64,000 nt of DNA from Dyadobacter sp. CY323 (GTDB lineage: Bacteria; Bacteroidota; Bacteroidia; Cytophagales; Spirosomataceae). Every line of letters starts with the position of its first letter. The first letter of the stretch is position 1. The notes beneath the pieces are model-generated. The model did not search any database and was not told where the DNA came from. It saw only the letters and a program-made list of their open reading frames with translations. The stretch is taken from NCBI RefSeq assembly GCF_021390245.1, contig NZ_JAJUXH010000013.1, forward strand, positions 179,026-243,025. Reading direction: 5' to 3'. The translations under genes were made by a program, and so were the position numbers. Below are positions 17,219 to 26,430 of the stretch, piece by piece.

Positions 17219-19717
17219 CTACCGATGCTTTCCAAGCTTCACAGCCCGTCCAAGCATGTCAGTTTCCTGCAAGATCTTGTTTTTCAAGAAGTATGGATAA
17301 TCCGGATTTTCGTTTGAAAAAGTCTGCACAATGGTAGCTGCTTCCTTCGTCGAATGTCCCGCAAATGTGCTGTGGAGCCAGCGGGTTGGGAAGAAGATGT
17401 CGCCGGTGAGCTGGATTTCCTGTAATAAATCCAAAGAGGGACGCAGGTATTTCAATGCCGATTTCTGTCTTAACGGATGATTTAAAAAACCTAATGCATC
17501 CAGAACCCATGCTTCCTTTTCACGGTTTTTCTCATCTTTTAATGTCTCGAAAAAAGCGTCGCGTTTTGCTTCATCCACGTTTAATGCCGGGATTACAAAC
17601 TGCATTCTCGCCTTTCTGTCCGGGTTTTTGGTGTTTTTTAATTGTTCGTCAAGAATGGAACTGGCACCGTCCGGGCTTTTTAATGCAAGCTCATACGCCA
17701 GTGAAATTTTGTCGTCTTCGGACAAAATCAAATCCTTGATCACCAGTTTTGCATTCCAGAGCGATTCAAGTTTTTTCAATCCGTTTGCTGTCAAAGCAAT
17801 GTTTTTAAATGAGCGGAAGTAAGACGTTTTGATGCCTTTATCCTTTGTTCCATTCAGCAGATCCCACAGTTTCAACTCCACATTTTCCTGGTAAGATTTA
17901 CGCTGATCTTCATTTAAGAAAGTCCACCAGGTTGTTTGCAAATTACCAAGCAAGTAGTCGATGATCAATGCATTTTGCTCTTTTTTAAGGGTTTCTAACA
18001 TATTTTCCACTAAAATTCCAGGCTTGGGATTTCCATCGCGCAGCAATCCTTCCCAGATATTTACCAGCATCGCTCCGCGAAATACCGGGTTTTTGAAAAT
18101 CGTGTCGGTCCCTGCATAATTTTCGATGAAATAAGCTTTGCTGATACTGTCCATTTTAAAGTAACCATATCCGGTTCCATTCGAATTTGGGAAAATAACC
18201 GGCTGATTTCCATTGTTAAGCCCTTGAAAAACCAGCGGCTGCGTCCAAATGCGACTGGAAACGGAATCTCTCTTTTGAGTGATAGAAACGCTATCTGCGT
18301 TTCTATTCAATTCGTATTCAGGCATACCCGGCGTTTTGACCCAAACCGTGCTCCATTTAGCGATATCCTGCGGTGTGTTTTTATCAATAATACCGATCAG
18401 ATCATCCCAGCGAGCATTTTTAAATGCAAAGGTTTTAAGATATTCACGAAGACTTTTCTGCATAAGATCCTCCCCGATCATCCTTTCGAGCTTCCGCATC
18501 ACGATCGGCGCCTTTTGATAAATAATGCCACCGTATAATGTTCCGGCATTTTTCAGGTTGCCCAAATCCTGTAAAATCGGATTTGTTCCGGCGGTCCGGT
18601 CGATGTCGTAGGCGCCCGGATAATGCGCAAGCAGAAATCGAAGATTATGGTTGATTTCGGGGAAGCTCGGATGCACGATTTTAGCAGCCATAAAGTTGGC
18701 AAAAACCTCTTTCAGCCACACATCATTAAACCAGTCCATCGTCACCAGATCGCCAAACCACATATGCGCCGACTCATGCGCGATCACACTGGCGCGGGAA
18801 AGCAGCCGGTTTACTGACGGATTTTCATCAAGAAATAATGCGGATTCGTTGTAAAAAACAGAACCCGGATGCTCCATTCCACCGTATTGAAACGACGGTA
18901 CCAGCACAAAATCGAACTTCCCAAACGGATAATCGATGCCCGTGTAGTTTTCAAGCCAAGCCAGCGATTTTGCATGCAAGCTAAAAACCTCGTCGCGGTT
19001 CCTGTTCACTTTTGCAGTGTCCGTTTCACGGTAATACATCGTCATTTCCCGGCCATCTATCTTTTTCGAAGCCTTGAAAAACTTTCCGGCGGCAAATGCA
19101 AAAAGGTAAGAACTGATCGGTTTGGTGGCCGAAAACCCGTAAATGCTTTTCTCTTTTTCGGTCGATTTCGACTGCAATGCGCCATTTGAAACAGCCTCCC
19201 ATTCAGCCGGCGTCTTCAAAGTAAGCTTGTAAACGGCTTTCAGATTCGGCTGATCAAAAAGCGGGAAACAGGTGGAGGCGCGGTCCGGGACAAATAACGT
19301 GTACAAGTATTCGTCGCTGCGGTTCAGTGACAAATTACCTGCTGTAAATGAGATGTGAACCTGATTATTGCCTTTTTCAAGATGTTTTGATTGAATGACA
19401 ATATGCTCATTCACAAAGTCATACGGAATATCATTCTTATCAATCTGCACCGAAGTAATGTGCGAACTGTCCGAATTGAAGTCGATCACCAATGCAGAAT
19501 CGAGCGAATTCAAGTTGAATGCGATCGTTATTTCTCCTTTAATACGCTCACTTTTTGCCGGAGGAATGTCCAGCCGGATCTGATAACTGATGTTTGAAAT
19601 CGTATTTTTCCGATGCTCGTTTAAGGAAAACGAGACGCCTCTTTCGGGTCCGTTTGTTTTTGTTTGACAGGAAATGAATGTAAAAAACAGCGCAAGGATT
19701 GGGATTAATAACTTCAT
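17219..19717 (-). CDS. M1-family aminopeptidase, lipoprotein
   Basis: An 832-residue zinc aminopeptidase. The zinc site HESAH and the downstream Glu in WLKEVFANF (HExxH-18-E) lie near residue 315-340; the exopeptidase motif is GGMEH instead of the common GAMEN, a variant also seen in leukotriene-A4-hydrolase-like and Bacteroidota members. The N-terminal beta-sandwich domain and the C-terminal helical region with HEAT-like repeats are both present. The signal sequence ends FTFISC (Cys17), so it is likely a lipoprotein acting on peptides in the periplasm or at the surface. Monocistronic. Confidence 0.93.
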   Translation of the reverse strand: MKLLIPILALFFTFISCQTKTNGPERGVSFSLNEHRKNTISNISYQIRLDIPPAKSERIKGEITIAFNLNSLDSALVIDFNSDSSHITSVQIDKNDIPYDFVNEHIVIQSKHLEKGNNQVHISFTAGNLSLNRSDEYLYTLFVPDRASTCFPLFDQPNLKAVYKLTLKTPAEWEAVSNGALQSKSTEKEKSIYGFSATKPISSYLFAFAAGKFFKASKKIDGREMTMYYRETDTAKVNRNRDEVFSLHAKSLAWLENYTGIDYPFGKFDFVLVPSFQYGGMEHPGSVFYNESALFLDENPSVNRLLSRASVIAHESAHMWFGDLVTMDWFNDVWLKEVFANFMAAKIVHPSFPEINHNLRFLLAHYPGAYDIDRTAGTNPILQDLGNLKNAGTLYGGIIYQKAPIVMRKLERMIGEDLMQKSLREYLKTFAFKNARWDDLIGIIDKNTPQDIAKWSTVWVKTPGMPEYELNRNADSVSITQKRDSVSSRIWTQPLVFQGLNNGNQPVIFPNSNGTGYGYFKMDSISKAYFIENYAGTDTIFKNPVFRGAMLVNIWEGLLRDGNPKPGILVENMLETLKKEQNALIIDYLLGNLQTTWWTFLNEDQRKSYQENVELKLWDLLNGTKDKGIKTSYFRSFKNIALTANGLKKLESLWNAKLVIKDLILSEDDKISLAYELALKSPDGASSILDEQLKNTKNPDRKARMQFVIPALNVDEAKRDAFFETLKDEKNREKEAWVLDALGFLNHPLRQKSALKYLRPSLDLLQEIQLTGDIFFPTRWLHSTFAGHSTKEAATIVQTFSNENPDYPYFLKNKILQETDMLGRAVKLGKHR

Positions 19718-19786
19718 TTTAAATTGCCTTATTTTTCAAAACAAGATTTCCAGTAATTTGAACCTCCGATTGTATCGCAACGAATC

Positions 19787-19801
19787 GTTACGTATCGTAA
19801 C
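19787..19801. promoter_or_regulatory. palindrome upstream of small DNA-binding operon
   Basis: GTTACGTATCGTAAC is a perfect 6-3-6 inverted repeat, preceded by two imperfect copies of the half site (ATCGCAACG, ATCGTTACG). It lies 33 bases before the 50-residue gene and could be the operator of the helix-turn-helix protein encoded next to it. Confidence 0.4.
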
Positions 19802-19833
19802 AGAATTTCATTACATTTACTTAAATACACACT

Positions 19834-19986
19834 ATGAATGAGTTTGACCTAAGAATGAGGCTCGCTCCATTGCGCCAGTACCTCCGCGATAATCAACAAA
19901 ATCTGACCTCAGGCGAAGTTGATGAAATTCTGGATGTGATCGCCAAAATACTGGAAGTTTTAAATGAATTGGAAAAAAGAAGATAA
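19834..19986 (+). CDS. small protein, 50 residues, unknown
   Basis: Starts at the ATG at 19834 and ends with TAA at 19984. It is mostly helical, with a hydrophobic heptad-like C-terminal part (DEILDVIAKILEVLNEL) that may form a coiled coil. Its end overlaps the following DNA-binding-like gene by 23 bases, so translation is probably coupled. No family recognised. It may be a partner subunit of that protein. Confidence 0.5.
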   Translation: MNEFDLRMRLAPLRQYLRDNQQNLTSGEVDEILDVIAKILEVLNELEKRR

Positions 19987-20275
19987 CAATAGCTATATGG
20001 GAACGGTAACGGAATCGCAGACTAACCTGCAAACACTGCTTTCAGAAAGCAAAGAGGCGCTCATTGAGGCTCAAAACTATCTTTCAAAAGATGGCAAAAG
20101 GTATGAGCTCCACGATTGGATCACGATCGCTGAATATTGCAAACGGTTCAATATTCCAAATACTCAAACCGTCAGTAATTGGATTAAACGGGGCATTATT
20201 TCAAAAGACAACACGGTTGTAATCGAAGAATACAATAATATCCGGCTCATTAAAGCCATTCCTTATCACGACTGA
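19964..20275 (+). CDS. small protein with excisionase/MerR-like helix-turn-helix
   Basis: A 103-residue protein. Residues about 52-100 (WITIAEYCKRFNIPNTQTVSN, then WIKRGII and the wing-like VVIEEYNNIRLIKA) have the winged-helix pattern of excisionase and MerR-like DNA-binding domains. The N-terminal half is helical and acidic. ATG at 19964 is used; a second ATG at 19997 is equally possible and would remove the overlap with the upstream small gene. No integrase is nearby, so it is more likely a regulator than an excisionase. Confidence 0.6.
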   Translation: MNWKKEDNNSYMGTVTESQTNLQTLLSESKEALIEAQNYLSKDGKRYELHDWITIAEYCKRFNIPNTQTVSNWIKRGIISKDNTVVIEEYNNIRLIKAIPYHD

Positions 20276-20291
20276 TTGACATTCACCTTTC

Positions 20292-22661
20292 ATGAGACGC
20301 ATTCTATTACTACTCTCCATTATCTTTTTACTTTTTGCAAACACCTTATCCGCCCAAAATCTAGCTCCATTAACTGTCGAAAAGATCATGCGTGACCCGA
20401 AAATGTGGATCGGGACATCTCCGAGCGACATTACCTGGGCCGATGATTCGAAAACGATTTATTTCAACTGGAACCCGGACAAAAATCTTTCGGATTCACT
20501 TTACGGTTATTCGATTTCAGACAAAATGGTAAACAAGATTGCTCCGGCAAACCGCATTGCAATGGCAGGCCGCAACGGAGTTTACAACCGCCAGCACTCT
20601 TTGAGACTTTATGAAAAGAATGGGGATATTTATCTGATTGGTTACCAAAACTTCACCATTCGCCAGATCACAAACACCGTCGAGCGCGAGACAAATCCTG
20701 TATTCAGCGGCGACGAACAAAGCGTTATTTTCACACGAAGCAACAATCTTTTCAGTGTTTCGCTCGGAACCGGATTAATAAGTCAATTAACTGATTTCAA
20801 GACCGGTACGAAAAAACTCGAATCTAAACCCAATCTTCAGGAAAAGTTTTTAAAGGAAGATCAGCTTGCCACTTTTGATGTATTGAAAGAGCGCAAAACC
20901 AAGAAAGATGCCGAAAAAAGGATCAGTGAAGCAGAAAAACCAGATTACCCGAAGGAAATTTACCTGGCCGAAAAAGCTGTATCAAATCAGCAGGTAAGTC
21001 CCGACGGAAGATTCATCACATACCGATTGACACAAGCAGATAAATCGGCGAAGTCCGCAAACGTTCCGAGCTACGTGACTGAATCGGGTTTTACAGAAGA
21101 TCTCACCAGCCGTACGAAGGTCGGCGCGCCGGGATCGAGCTATGAAATGTGGGTGTACGATATAAAAAAAGACACAACACGGAAAGTAACTGTGAAAGAC
21201 ATTCCCGGCATTCACGACAGGCCGGACTATTTGAAAGATTATCCAAAACTGGATTCCGCATGGAAAAACAAGGAGCGGGAAACGATCATTCATGGGCCAT
21301 TTTGGTCGGATGATGGCAAGAATGCGGTGGTGGTAATTCGCTCGCTGGATAGTAAAGATCGCTGGATCATGTCATTCGACGCGTCATCACCCGCTCTCAA
21401 GCCACTCGACCGTCAGCGCGATGAAGCATGGATCGGCGGGCCGGGAATTGGGGGTTACGTGACAAGTGCTGGTGAAACCGGCTGGCTGGATAACGAGACA
21501 TTTTACTTTCAGAGCGAAGCCACAGGCTATTCTCATTTGTACACAGTAAATGTTAATACCGGCAAAAAAACCGCGCTGACAACGGGAAATTTTGAGGTTC
21601 AAAATGTGACGCTTTCGAAGGATAAGAAAACGTTTTACCTGATCACCAATGAAGTTCATCCGGGTGAGCAGCATGTGTATCAGATGGCTGCCACGGGCGG
21701 CAAACGCGAACGCATCACTTATATGCCTGGAGCGAACGAATTGACATTATCGCCCGACGAGAAAAAACTCGCGATCCGGTATTCTAAGAGTACCGCCCCC
21801 TGGGAATTGTATTTAATGGACAATACACCGTCCTCGAGAAGTAACCAGCCTGAACGCGTTACGCAGTCTGTAACCAAAGAATTTTTGTCTTATCCGTGGC
21901 GGGAGGCAAAGGTGGTAACGATTCGGGCGACTGATGGAAAGCCCGTTTACGCCCGCGTTTACGAGCCTAAAAAGTCAAATGGCAAAGCCGTGATTTTTGT
22001 ACACGGTGCAGGCTATTTGCAAAATGCGCACAAATGGTGGAGCCAGTATTTCAGGGAATATATGTTCCATAACTTACTGACGGATAAAGGATACACCGTA
22101 CTAGATCTCGATTACCGGGCAAGCTCAGGCTACGGCCGCGACTGGCGCACGGGCATTTACCGGTTTATGGGGGGCAAAGATTTGACAGATAACACCGATG
22201 GGGCAAAATGGCTGGTAAAAAACTATGGAATTGATCCGAAAAAAATTGGCATTTACGGCGGTTCTTACGGAGGATTTATCACCTTAATGGGCTTGTTTAC
22301 AACCCCGGATGTTTTCAAAGCCGGCGCCGCTTTGCGACCTGTTACCGATTGGGCATCTTATAATCAGTCTTATACGGCCAATATTCTCAACGAACCACAG
22401 TCAGATAGTCTGGCGTATCGCAAAAGCTCACCGATTTACCACGCGTCAGGGCTTAAAAACCATCTGCTGATCTGTCACGGAATGGTTGACGTAAACGTTC
22501 ATTATCAGGACGTTGTGCGGTTATCACAACGCCTGATCGAACTTGGCAAAGATAATTGGGAGCTGGCCTCCTATCCGATGGAAGATCACGCTTTTGTGGA
22601 AGCGTCTTCGTGGACGGATGAGTTCAAGAGAATACTGAAATTATTTGAAGAAAAGCTGTGA
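20292..22661 (+). CDS. S9-family peptidase (dipeptidyl-peptidase IV / prolyl oligopeptidase type)
   Basis: A 789-residue exported serine peptidase. A signal peptide (RRILLLLSIIFLLFANTLSAQ) is followed by a WD40-like beta-propeller region and then the alpha/beta hydrolase domain from about residue 540. The catalytic triad is Ser in GIYGGSYGGF, Asp in CHGMVDVNVHYQD and His in PMEDHAFVE. It should trim dipeptides from proline- or alanine-containing peptides in the periplasm. The small DNA-binding gene precedes it by 16 bases, so cotranscription is possible. Confidence 0.93.
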   Translation: MRRILLLLSIIFLLFANTLSAQNLAPLTVEKIMRDPKMWIGTSPSDITWADDSKTIYFNWNPDKNLSDSLYGYSISDKMVNKIAPANRIAMAGRNGVYNRQHSLRLYEKNGDIYLIGYQNFTIRQITNTVERETNPVFSGDEQSVIFTRSNNLFSVSLGTGLISQLTDFKTGTKKLESKPNLQEKFLKEDQLATFDVLKERKTKKDAEKRISEAEKPDYPKEIYLAEKAVSNQQVSPDGRFITYRLTQADKSAKSANVPSYVTESGFTEDLTSRTKVGAPGSSYEMWVYDIKKDTTRKVTVKDIPGIHDRPDYLKDYPKLDSAWKNKERETIIHGPFWSDDGKNAVVVIRSLDSKDRWIMSFDASSPALKPLDRQRDEAWIGGPGIGGYVTSAGETGWLDNETFYFQSEATGYSHLYTVNVNTGKKTALTTGNFEVQNVTLSKDKKTFYLITNEVHPGEQHVYQMAATGGKRERITYMPGANELTLSPDEKKLAIRYSKSTAPWELYLMDNTPSSRSNQPERVTQSVTKEFLSYPWREAKVVTIRATDGKPVYARVYEPKKSNGKAVIFVHGAGYLQNAHKWWSQYFREYMFHNLLTDKGYTVLDLDYRASSGYGRDWRTGIYRFMGGKDLTDNTDGAKWLVKNYGIDPKKIGIYGGSYGGFITLMGLFTTPDVFKAGAALRPVTDWASYNQSYTANILNEPQSDSLAYRKSSPIYHASGLKNHLLICHGMVDVNVHYQDVVRLSQRLIELGKDNWELASYPMEDHAFVEASSWTDEFKRILKLFEEKL

Positions 22662-22680
22662 GCGTCTGGCTGCCTGCCTG

Positions 22681-22811
22681 CCCCTAAATCCCCTAAAGGG
22701 GACCTTCATTTGGCAAAAAAAGTCCCCTTCAGGGGATTTAGGGGTTATGACGAATTCCCCTTCAGGGGATTTAGGGGTTATGACGAATTCCCCTTAAGGG
22801 GATTTAGGGGA
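22681..22811. repeat. 33-bp direct repeats with an inverted-repeat arm
   Basis: The element begins with CCCCTAAATCCCCT at 22681, pairs over 23 bases with 22722-22744, then continues as two direct copies of a 33-base unit at 22745-22777 and 22778-22810 that differ at one base. The unit core is CCCCTTCAGGGGATTTAGGGG, with EcoRI-like GAATTC in the linker. It fills the space between the two convergent genes and can form large hairpins. Similar interspersed repeats are common in Cytophagales intergenic DNA. Confidence 0.85.
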
Positions 22812-22812
22812 T

Positions 22813-23313
22813 TTACGCCGCATTCTCAACCCGTCTCACAAGTGGAAAGCCGCCGTAGTTTTCCCATAAGCCTGTAATGAGCTTGCGTTCTTTCGGGGTG
22901 TGCAGTCCGAAATCAATCAGGATTTCTCCATCCTGAATTCTCCGCTGAAAATACTCGGAATATTCGTCGGACATCACCGAGCTCGATAGTGCGCGTAAGC
23001 CGCCATCATCCAGCCGACCTACCACCACAAGTGCCAGTCCCGGAATCGCCACGAACCTTCCGTACACTTCCAATGCTTCCGAGATTCTGGTTACTTGCAG
23101 CTTATTTCTACGATGTTGTATGTTTTCGGTATAAAAATCGGCGCCGCAATGCTGATACAAGTTCACACACGTATCTTCTGACATGATCAGTGTGATTTCC
23201 TCTGCATTGTAACCTAATTTAATGAGTGTGCGATAGGCGCTTTCTGCATCTTGTCTCGTCGCAAATACCCCTGTCACAGTGCTTATTTTTTTTGGGCTTG
23301 GTAATGTCTCCAT
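22813..23313 (-). CDS. general-stress-protein-17M-like domain protein
   Basis: A 166-residue protein whose N-terminal 60 residues (VTGVFATRQDAESAYRTLIKLGYNAEEITLIMS) match the GSP17M / YflT-like stress domain, in which Bacillus homologues are heat-induced. The middle has a hydrophobic patch (VAIPGLALVVVGRL) where relatives have a Gly-rich loop, and the end (LIDFGLHTPKERKLI) is another conserved alpha/beta piece. Enzymatic role unknown. Its stop overlaps the end of the 33-base repeat block. The gene has 275 bases of promoter DNA shared with the divergent DUF1080 gene. Confidence 0.65.
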   Translation of the reverse strand: METLPSPKKISTVTGVFATRQDAESAYRTLIKLGYNAEEITLIMSEDTCVNLYQHCGADFYTENIQHRRNKLQVTRISEALEVYGRFVAIPGLALVVVGRLDDGGLRALSSSVMSDEYSEYFQRRIQDGEILIDFGLHTPKERKLITGLWENYGGFPLVRRVENAA

Positions 23314-23588
23314 AACGCTTGGTGTGTAAAAGTTCTAAAAGTATCAATCTTATTAAATGTTCGATAAGATTTGTCTGTGTTACCAAATGTGTGCCCACCC
23401 ACTGCAATTCAACTATACGTTTGCTCTGGACGCAACTAACAGGCTTTTCAGAAAGTAAATGATGTTAGTTCAGTGTGGTATTCCTTCTACACAGGACAAA
23501 AAATATTGGCTTTAAGAGTAATAACAAACCGGTAATCGCTTATATCAAACACCCGACTGAACAACTATTTACATCTAATCGTCACTAA

Positions 23589-24368
23589 ATGAACAACCTT
23601 AATATGTCAATAAAATCACTGGCACTGGCTGCCATTTTCACAGTTTTCGCTTCCGCTGCACATTCTCAAACCGGCGTGGGCACAAAACCTGTAAAAGGCG
23701 CGGAAGTGTACCTGGATGGGAGCCGTAAAATGCTCGACGAAAAATGGGTGTACTGGGAAGGTCCGCGCCTTAAAGCAAAGGCCCCGATCAAATGGACTGT
23801 AGTGAATGATCCGGTTGATAAAGGAACCGTGATCAACTGCAATGATCCGGCTTCTGCGGGAGGACTTTATGGCTCCGCCGATATTGTTACAAAAAAACAA
23901 TTCAAAGATTTCCGGGCACACGTCGAGTTTTTCATTACCAAGAAAGGGGGGAACAGTGGTGTCTATCTTCAGAACAGGTATGAAATCCAGGTTTTAGACG
24001 GAGATACTACCTCTCACGGAATGGCTGCGGTGATCAATGAAACGAAGTCGCCGTACTATGCCTATAATGGCATCGGCAAATGGAATTCGTATGATATCCT
24101 GTTCCGGGCTGCACGTTTCAAAGATGGTAAACTGGTGGAGCAACCCATGGTAACGCTTTATTTCAATGGAAAAAAAGTGCATTCAAACCAGAAGATCAGC
24201 CAGGTGTGGGGCGGCCCGAACTCGGGGATTGACGGTGGGAATAATGGCGGCAAAGGAATTACCGATACGCCGGGGGGATTGAAACTGCAGTCAGAAGGTC
24301 ACGATGTATATTACCGGAATATCTGGATCAAAGAAATGGAGCTCGACAAACCGGATACGGATTTTTAG
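23589..24368 (+). CDS. DUF1080 (3-keto-disaccharide hydrolase-like) secreted protein
   Basis: A 259-residue exported protein of the DUF1080 family, a jelly-roll fold similar to laminarinase lectin domains; several members hydrolyse 3-keto-glucosides. A signal peptide precedes AHSQ; translation may begin at 23589 or at the second ATG, 23604. Seen in the domain: FRAHVEFFITKKGGNSGVYLQNRYEIQVLDG, where the Glu is a conserved active-site-region residue, and the closing GLKLQSEGHDVYYRNIWI. It is followed by a strong terminator and is convergent with the sugar dehydrogenase gene. Confidence 0.88.
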   Translation: MNNLNMSIKSLALAAIFTVFASAAHSQTGVGTKPVKGAEVYLDGSRKMLDEKWVYWEGPRLKAKAPIKWTVVNDPVDKGTVINCNDPASAGGLYGSADIVTKKQFKDFRAHVEFFITKKGGNSGVYLQNRYEIQVLDGDTTSHGMAAVINETKSPYYAYNGIGKWNSYDILFRAARFKDGKLVEQPMVTLYFNGKKVHSNQKISQVWGGPNSGIDGGNNGGKGITDTPGGLKLQSEGHDVYYRNIWIKEMELDKPDTDF

Positions 24369-24396
24369 ACAAGCAAGCTAGCTATATCGTTACAAA

Positions 24397-24440
24397 AAAG
24401 AACCGTCCGGCTATGGATATATTGGCCGGACGGTTCTTTA
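24397..24440. terminator. bidirectional terminator
   Basis: Perfect 15-base-pair stem AAAGAACCGTCCGGC / GCCGGACGGTTCTTT (24397-24411 and 24425-24439) with a 13-base loop, flanked by A-rich and T-rich tracts. It separates the DUF1080 gene from the convergent sugar-dehydrogenase gene. Confidence 0.9.
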
Positions 24441-24481
24441 TTTTACATTAAGCTTTGTCAATAGCAGACTACCCCTTCGGC

Positions 24482-25753
24482 TTATTTCTTCTTATAGTCG
24501 ATCTTGAAAATGGTGCCATTGAGATCATCGGTCACATATAAGGCGCCGTCTGGTCCCTGAGCTAATCCGCATGGACGATGTTGGATGGGGCCGGTCGGCT
24601 TTGCAAGGTCTGTACCAGCAAAATTATCCGCAAAAATCTCCCATTTACCCGCCTTTCCGTTCACAAACGGCACAAAGGCAACCAGGTACCCTTTTTTCAG
24701 CTCTGGCGACTGACTGTGAAATGCGATGAAAGCACCGTTTTTATATTTGGCCGGAAACTTTGAACCTGTGTAAAATAGTAAAGCGTTTGGGCCTAAATGC
24801 GCCGGAAATGCAACCAGCGGGTTAATGGCCTTTTCGCCGGAAATCTTTTTACCATCTCCGCCATATTCGGGAGCAAGGATCTTTTTGTTCTGAAACTGAT
24901 CGTAGTAGATGTATGGCCAGCCAGCATCGTCGCCTTCTTTCAACCGGTACAATGTTTCTGCCGGAAGTTCTGCACTGTGTTTGGGTGTGTAATATTGAGG
25001 GTAAAAGTCGTCGAACTTACCACGTCCGTGAGTTGTGGCATACAGCGCATTTGTCTTGTTATCCCAGTCAATTCCAACCGCGTTCTTTACCCCGGTCGCA
25101 TAACGCGTTCCGTCTGCAAATTTCTGATTCAGCTTGTCGGCTTTGAATTTCCAGATCCCTCCGGCAGAATCCAGGATCGAGCAGGGTGACATCCCTTTTC
25201 CACTTCCTGCCTCGCGGCAGTTGTCACTGTAAGAACCTACTGTTACGTAAATATTTCCGGCATTATCCAGAGCGAGCGGCTTCGCATTGTCGCGGCCATG
25301 GTCTACCAATCCCTCAACGATCAATTCTGGCTTGTCAAAATCGATGATCTCTTCCTTATCATTCAGTTTGTAACGAAATACGCCTTTGTTCGACGAACTG
25401 TACAGGTAGCCATTTTTGATCGCAACGCCAGTACCTTGATAATCAGCAAAAAGCTTTTGTTCGTCGATGGTTCCGTCGCCATTTGTATCCCGTAAAAGGT
25501 ACATGCCCTTTCCATCTTTCAACTTGGAGAGCTTTACATACATATCGCCATTTTTGCCGATGGCCATGTGTCGTGTTGCCCCGAGATCGGTTGCCAGTAC
25601 CTTTGCTGAAAACCCGGCAGGCAGAATAAGTTCTTTCGCCTCAATCGGCGTGAATGAGAATGGGTCGGTCGTAAAACTCTTATAGGCAAACAAACCGGAA
25701 GTTGCCGCCAGAGCTAAAAGTGATGCCGAGAATTTAATTACATTTCGTTGCAT
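24482..25753 (-). CDS. PQQ-type sugar dehydrogenase / sorbosone dehydrogenase
   Basis: A 423-residue exported beta-propeller oxidoreductase of the glucose/sorbosone dehydrogenase family, which oxidises sugars with PQQ or passes electrons to a cytochrome. Propeller repeats can be read (AIGKNGDMYVKL, LDNAGNIYVTVGSYSDNC, QGPDGALYVTDDL), and the active-site-region HRPCGLAQGP appears near the end. A hydrophobic N-terminus (SLLALAATSGLFAYKSF) suggests periplasmic export or an N-terminal anchor. No PQQ biosynthesis genes are in the window. It may be part of the same keto-sugar metabolism as the DUF1080 gene across the terminator, but they are convergent. Confidence 0.85.
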   Translation of the reverse strand: MQRNVIKFSASLLALAATSGLFAYKSFTTDPFSFTPIEAKELILPAGFSAKVLATDLGATRHMAIGKNGDMYVKLSKLKDGKGMYLLRDTNGDGTIDEQKLFADYQGTGVAIKNGYLYSSSNKGVFRYKLNDKEEIIDFDKPELIVEGLVDHGRDNAKPLALDNAGNIYVTVGSYSDNCREAGSGKGMSPCSILDSAGGIWKFKADKLNQKFADGTRYATGVKNAVGIDWDNKTNALYATTHGRGKFDDFYPQYYTPKHSAELPAETLYRLKEGDDAGWPYIYYDQFQNKKILAPEYGGDGKKISGEKAINPLVAFPAHLGPNALLFYTGSKFPAKYKNGAFIAFHSQSPELKKGYLVAFVPFVNGKAGKWEIFADNFAGTDLAKPTGPIQHRPCGLAQGPDGALYVTDDLNGTIFKIDYKKK

Positions 25754-25960
25754 GCAAGCTGGAATTGAGATTATGGGTGTTTATTTAATTATGATTCCAA
25801 AGTTTAACCCAATTAAAAGCATTTTACCGAAAGCTTGCTACTTAGGTATCCGATTTTATTTTAGAAATCATCTCTGGCTGGAATACTTTTTGAACATACC
25901 TTAACATCCGACGGACATCCGCCTGAACTTTTAAACTGATAACCATTAATCTTTAAAATT

Positions 25961-26290
25961 ATGATCCCAAACGATAATGAGGACGAGGAAGGATTTGCGG
26001 AAGATCTGCCCGGAAATTACCCGGCCGAAGAAGATGTGTTCCGTCAGGGCCTGATCGAAGAAGACATCGATCCGGAAAACCCCACCGAGCTAAAAGAAGA
26101 TATTGATATTGACGCGGACGAATGGAATGAAAAGACATTTTCCGACGATGTGACCGGCGGCGATCTGGATGTTCCGGGCTCAGAATTGGACGATGACGAT
26201 GAGATGATCGGCCGCGAAGACGAGGAAAATAACTACTACAGTCTTGGTGGAGATAATCACGAGACACAAGAAGAGAATCAGGGAGATTAA
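25961..26290 (+). CDS. highly acidic small protein
   Basis: A 109-residue cytoplasmic protein in which about 42 residues are Asp or Glu (near 38%), with very few basic residues. It has no hydrophobic core pattern and is probably disordered. Homologues of this type occur near stress genes in Bacteroidota, but the function is unknown. It has its own terminator downstream (26312-26346). No partner gene is evident. Confidence 0.7.
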   Translation: MIPNDNEDEEGFAEDLPGNYPAEEDVFRQGLIEEDIDPENPTELKEDIDIDADEWNEKTFSDDVTGGDLDVPGSELDDDDEMIGREDEENNYYSLGGDNHETQEENQGD

Positions 26291-26311
26291 GATTTGCTGT
26301 TTCTATTTGGT

Positions 26312-26346
26312 AGAGGTTTGGTACTTGGTATCAGACCTCTTTTTTG
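26312..26346 (+). terminator. rho-independent terminator after acidic protein gene
   Basis: Stem AGAGGT / ACCTCT (26312-26317 with 26335-26340, extendable by wobble pairs) with a 17-base loop, followed by TTTTTTGTTT. The T tract is where an upstream start for the following gene would fall, supporting a later start for that gene. Confidence 0.7.
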
Positions 26347-26430
26347 TTTCCACACTGTTTCAATTACGCAAGTAATGCAATCAGTATGATTTTACGCCTC
26401 ATTGCTTTTTTCGAAAAGATCCCGAAAACC

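Noticed and set aside
22681..22811. Possible CRISPR-like repeat array
   Set aside because: The units are contiguous without unique spacers, contain internal palindromes and no cas genes are present.
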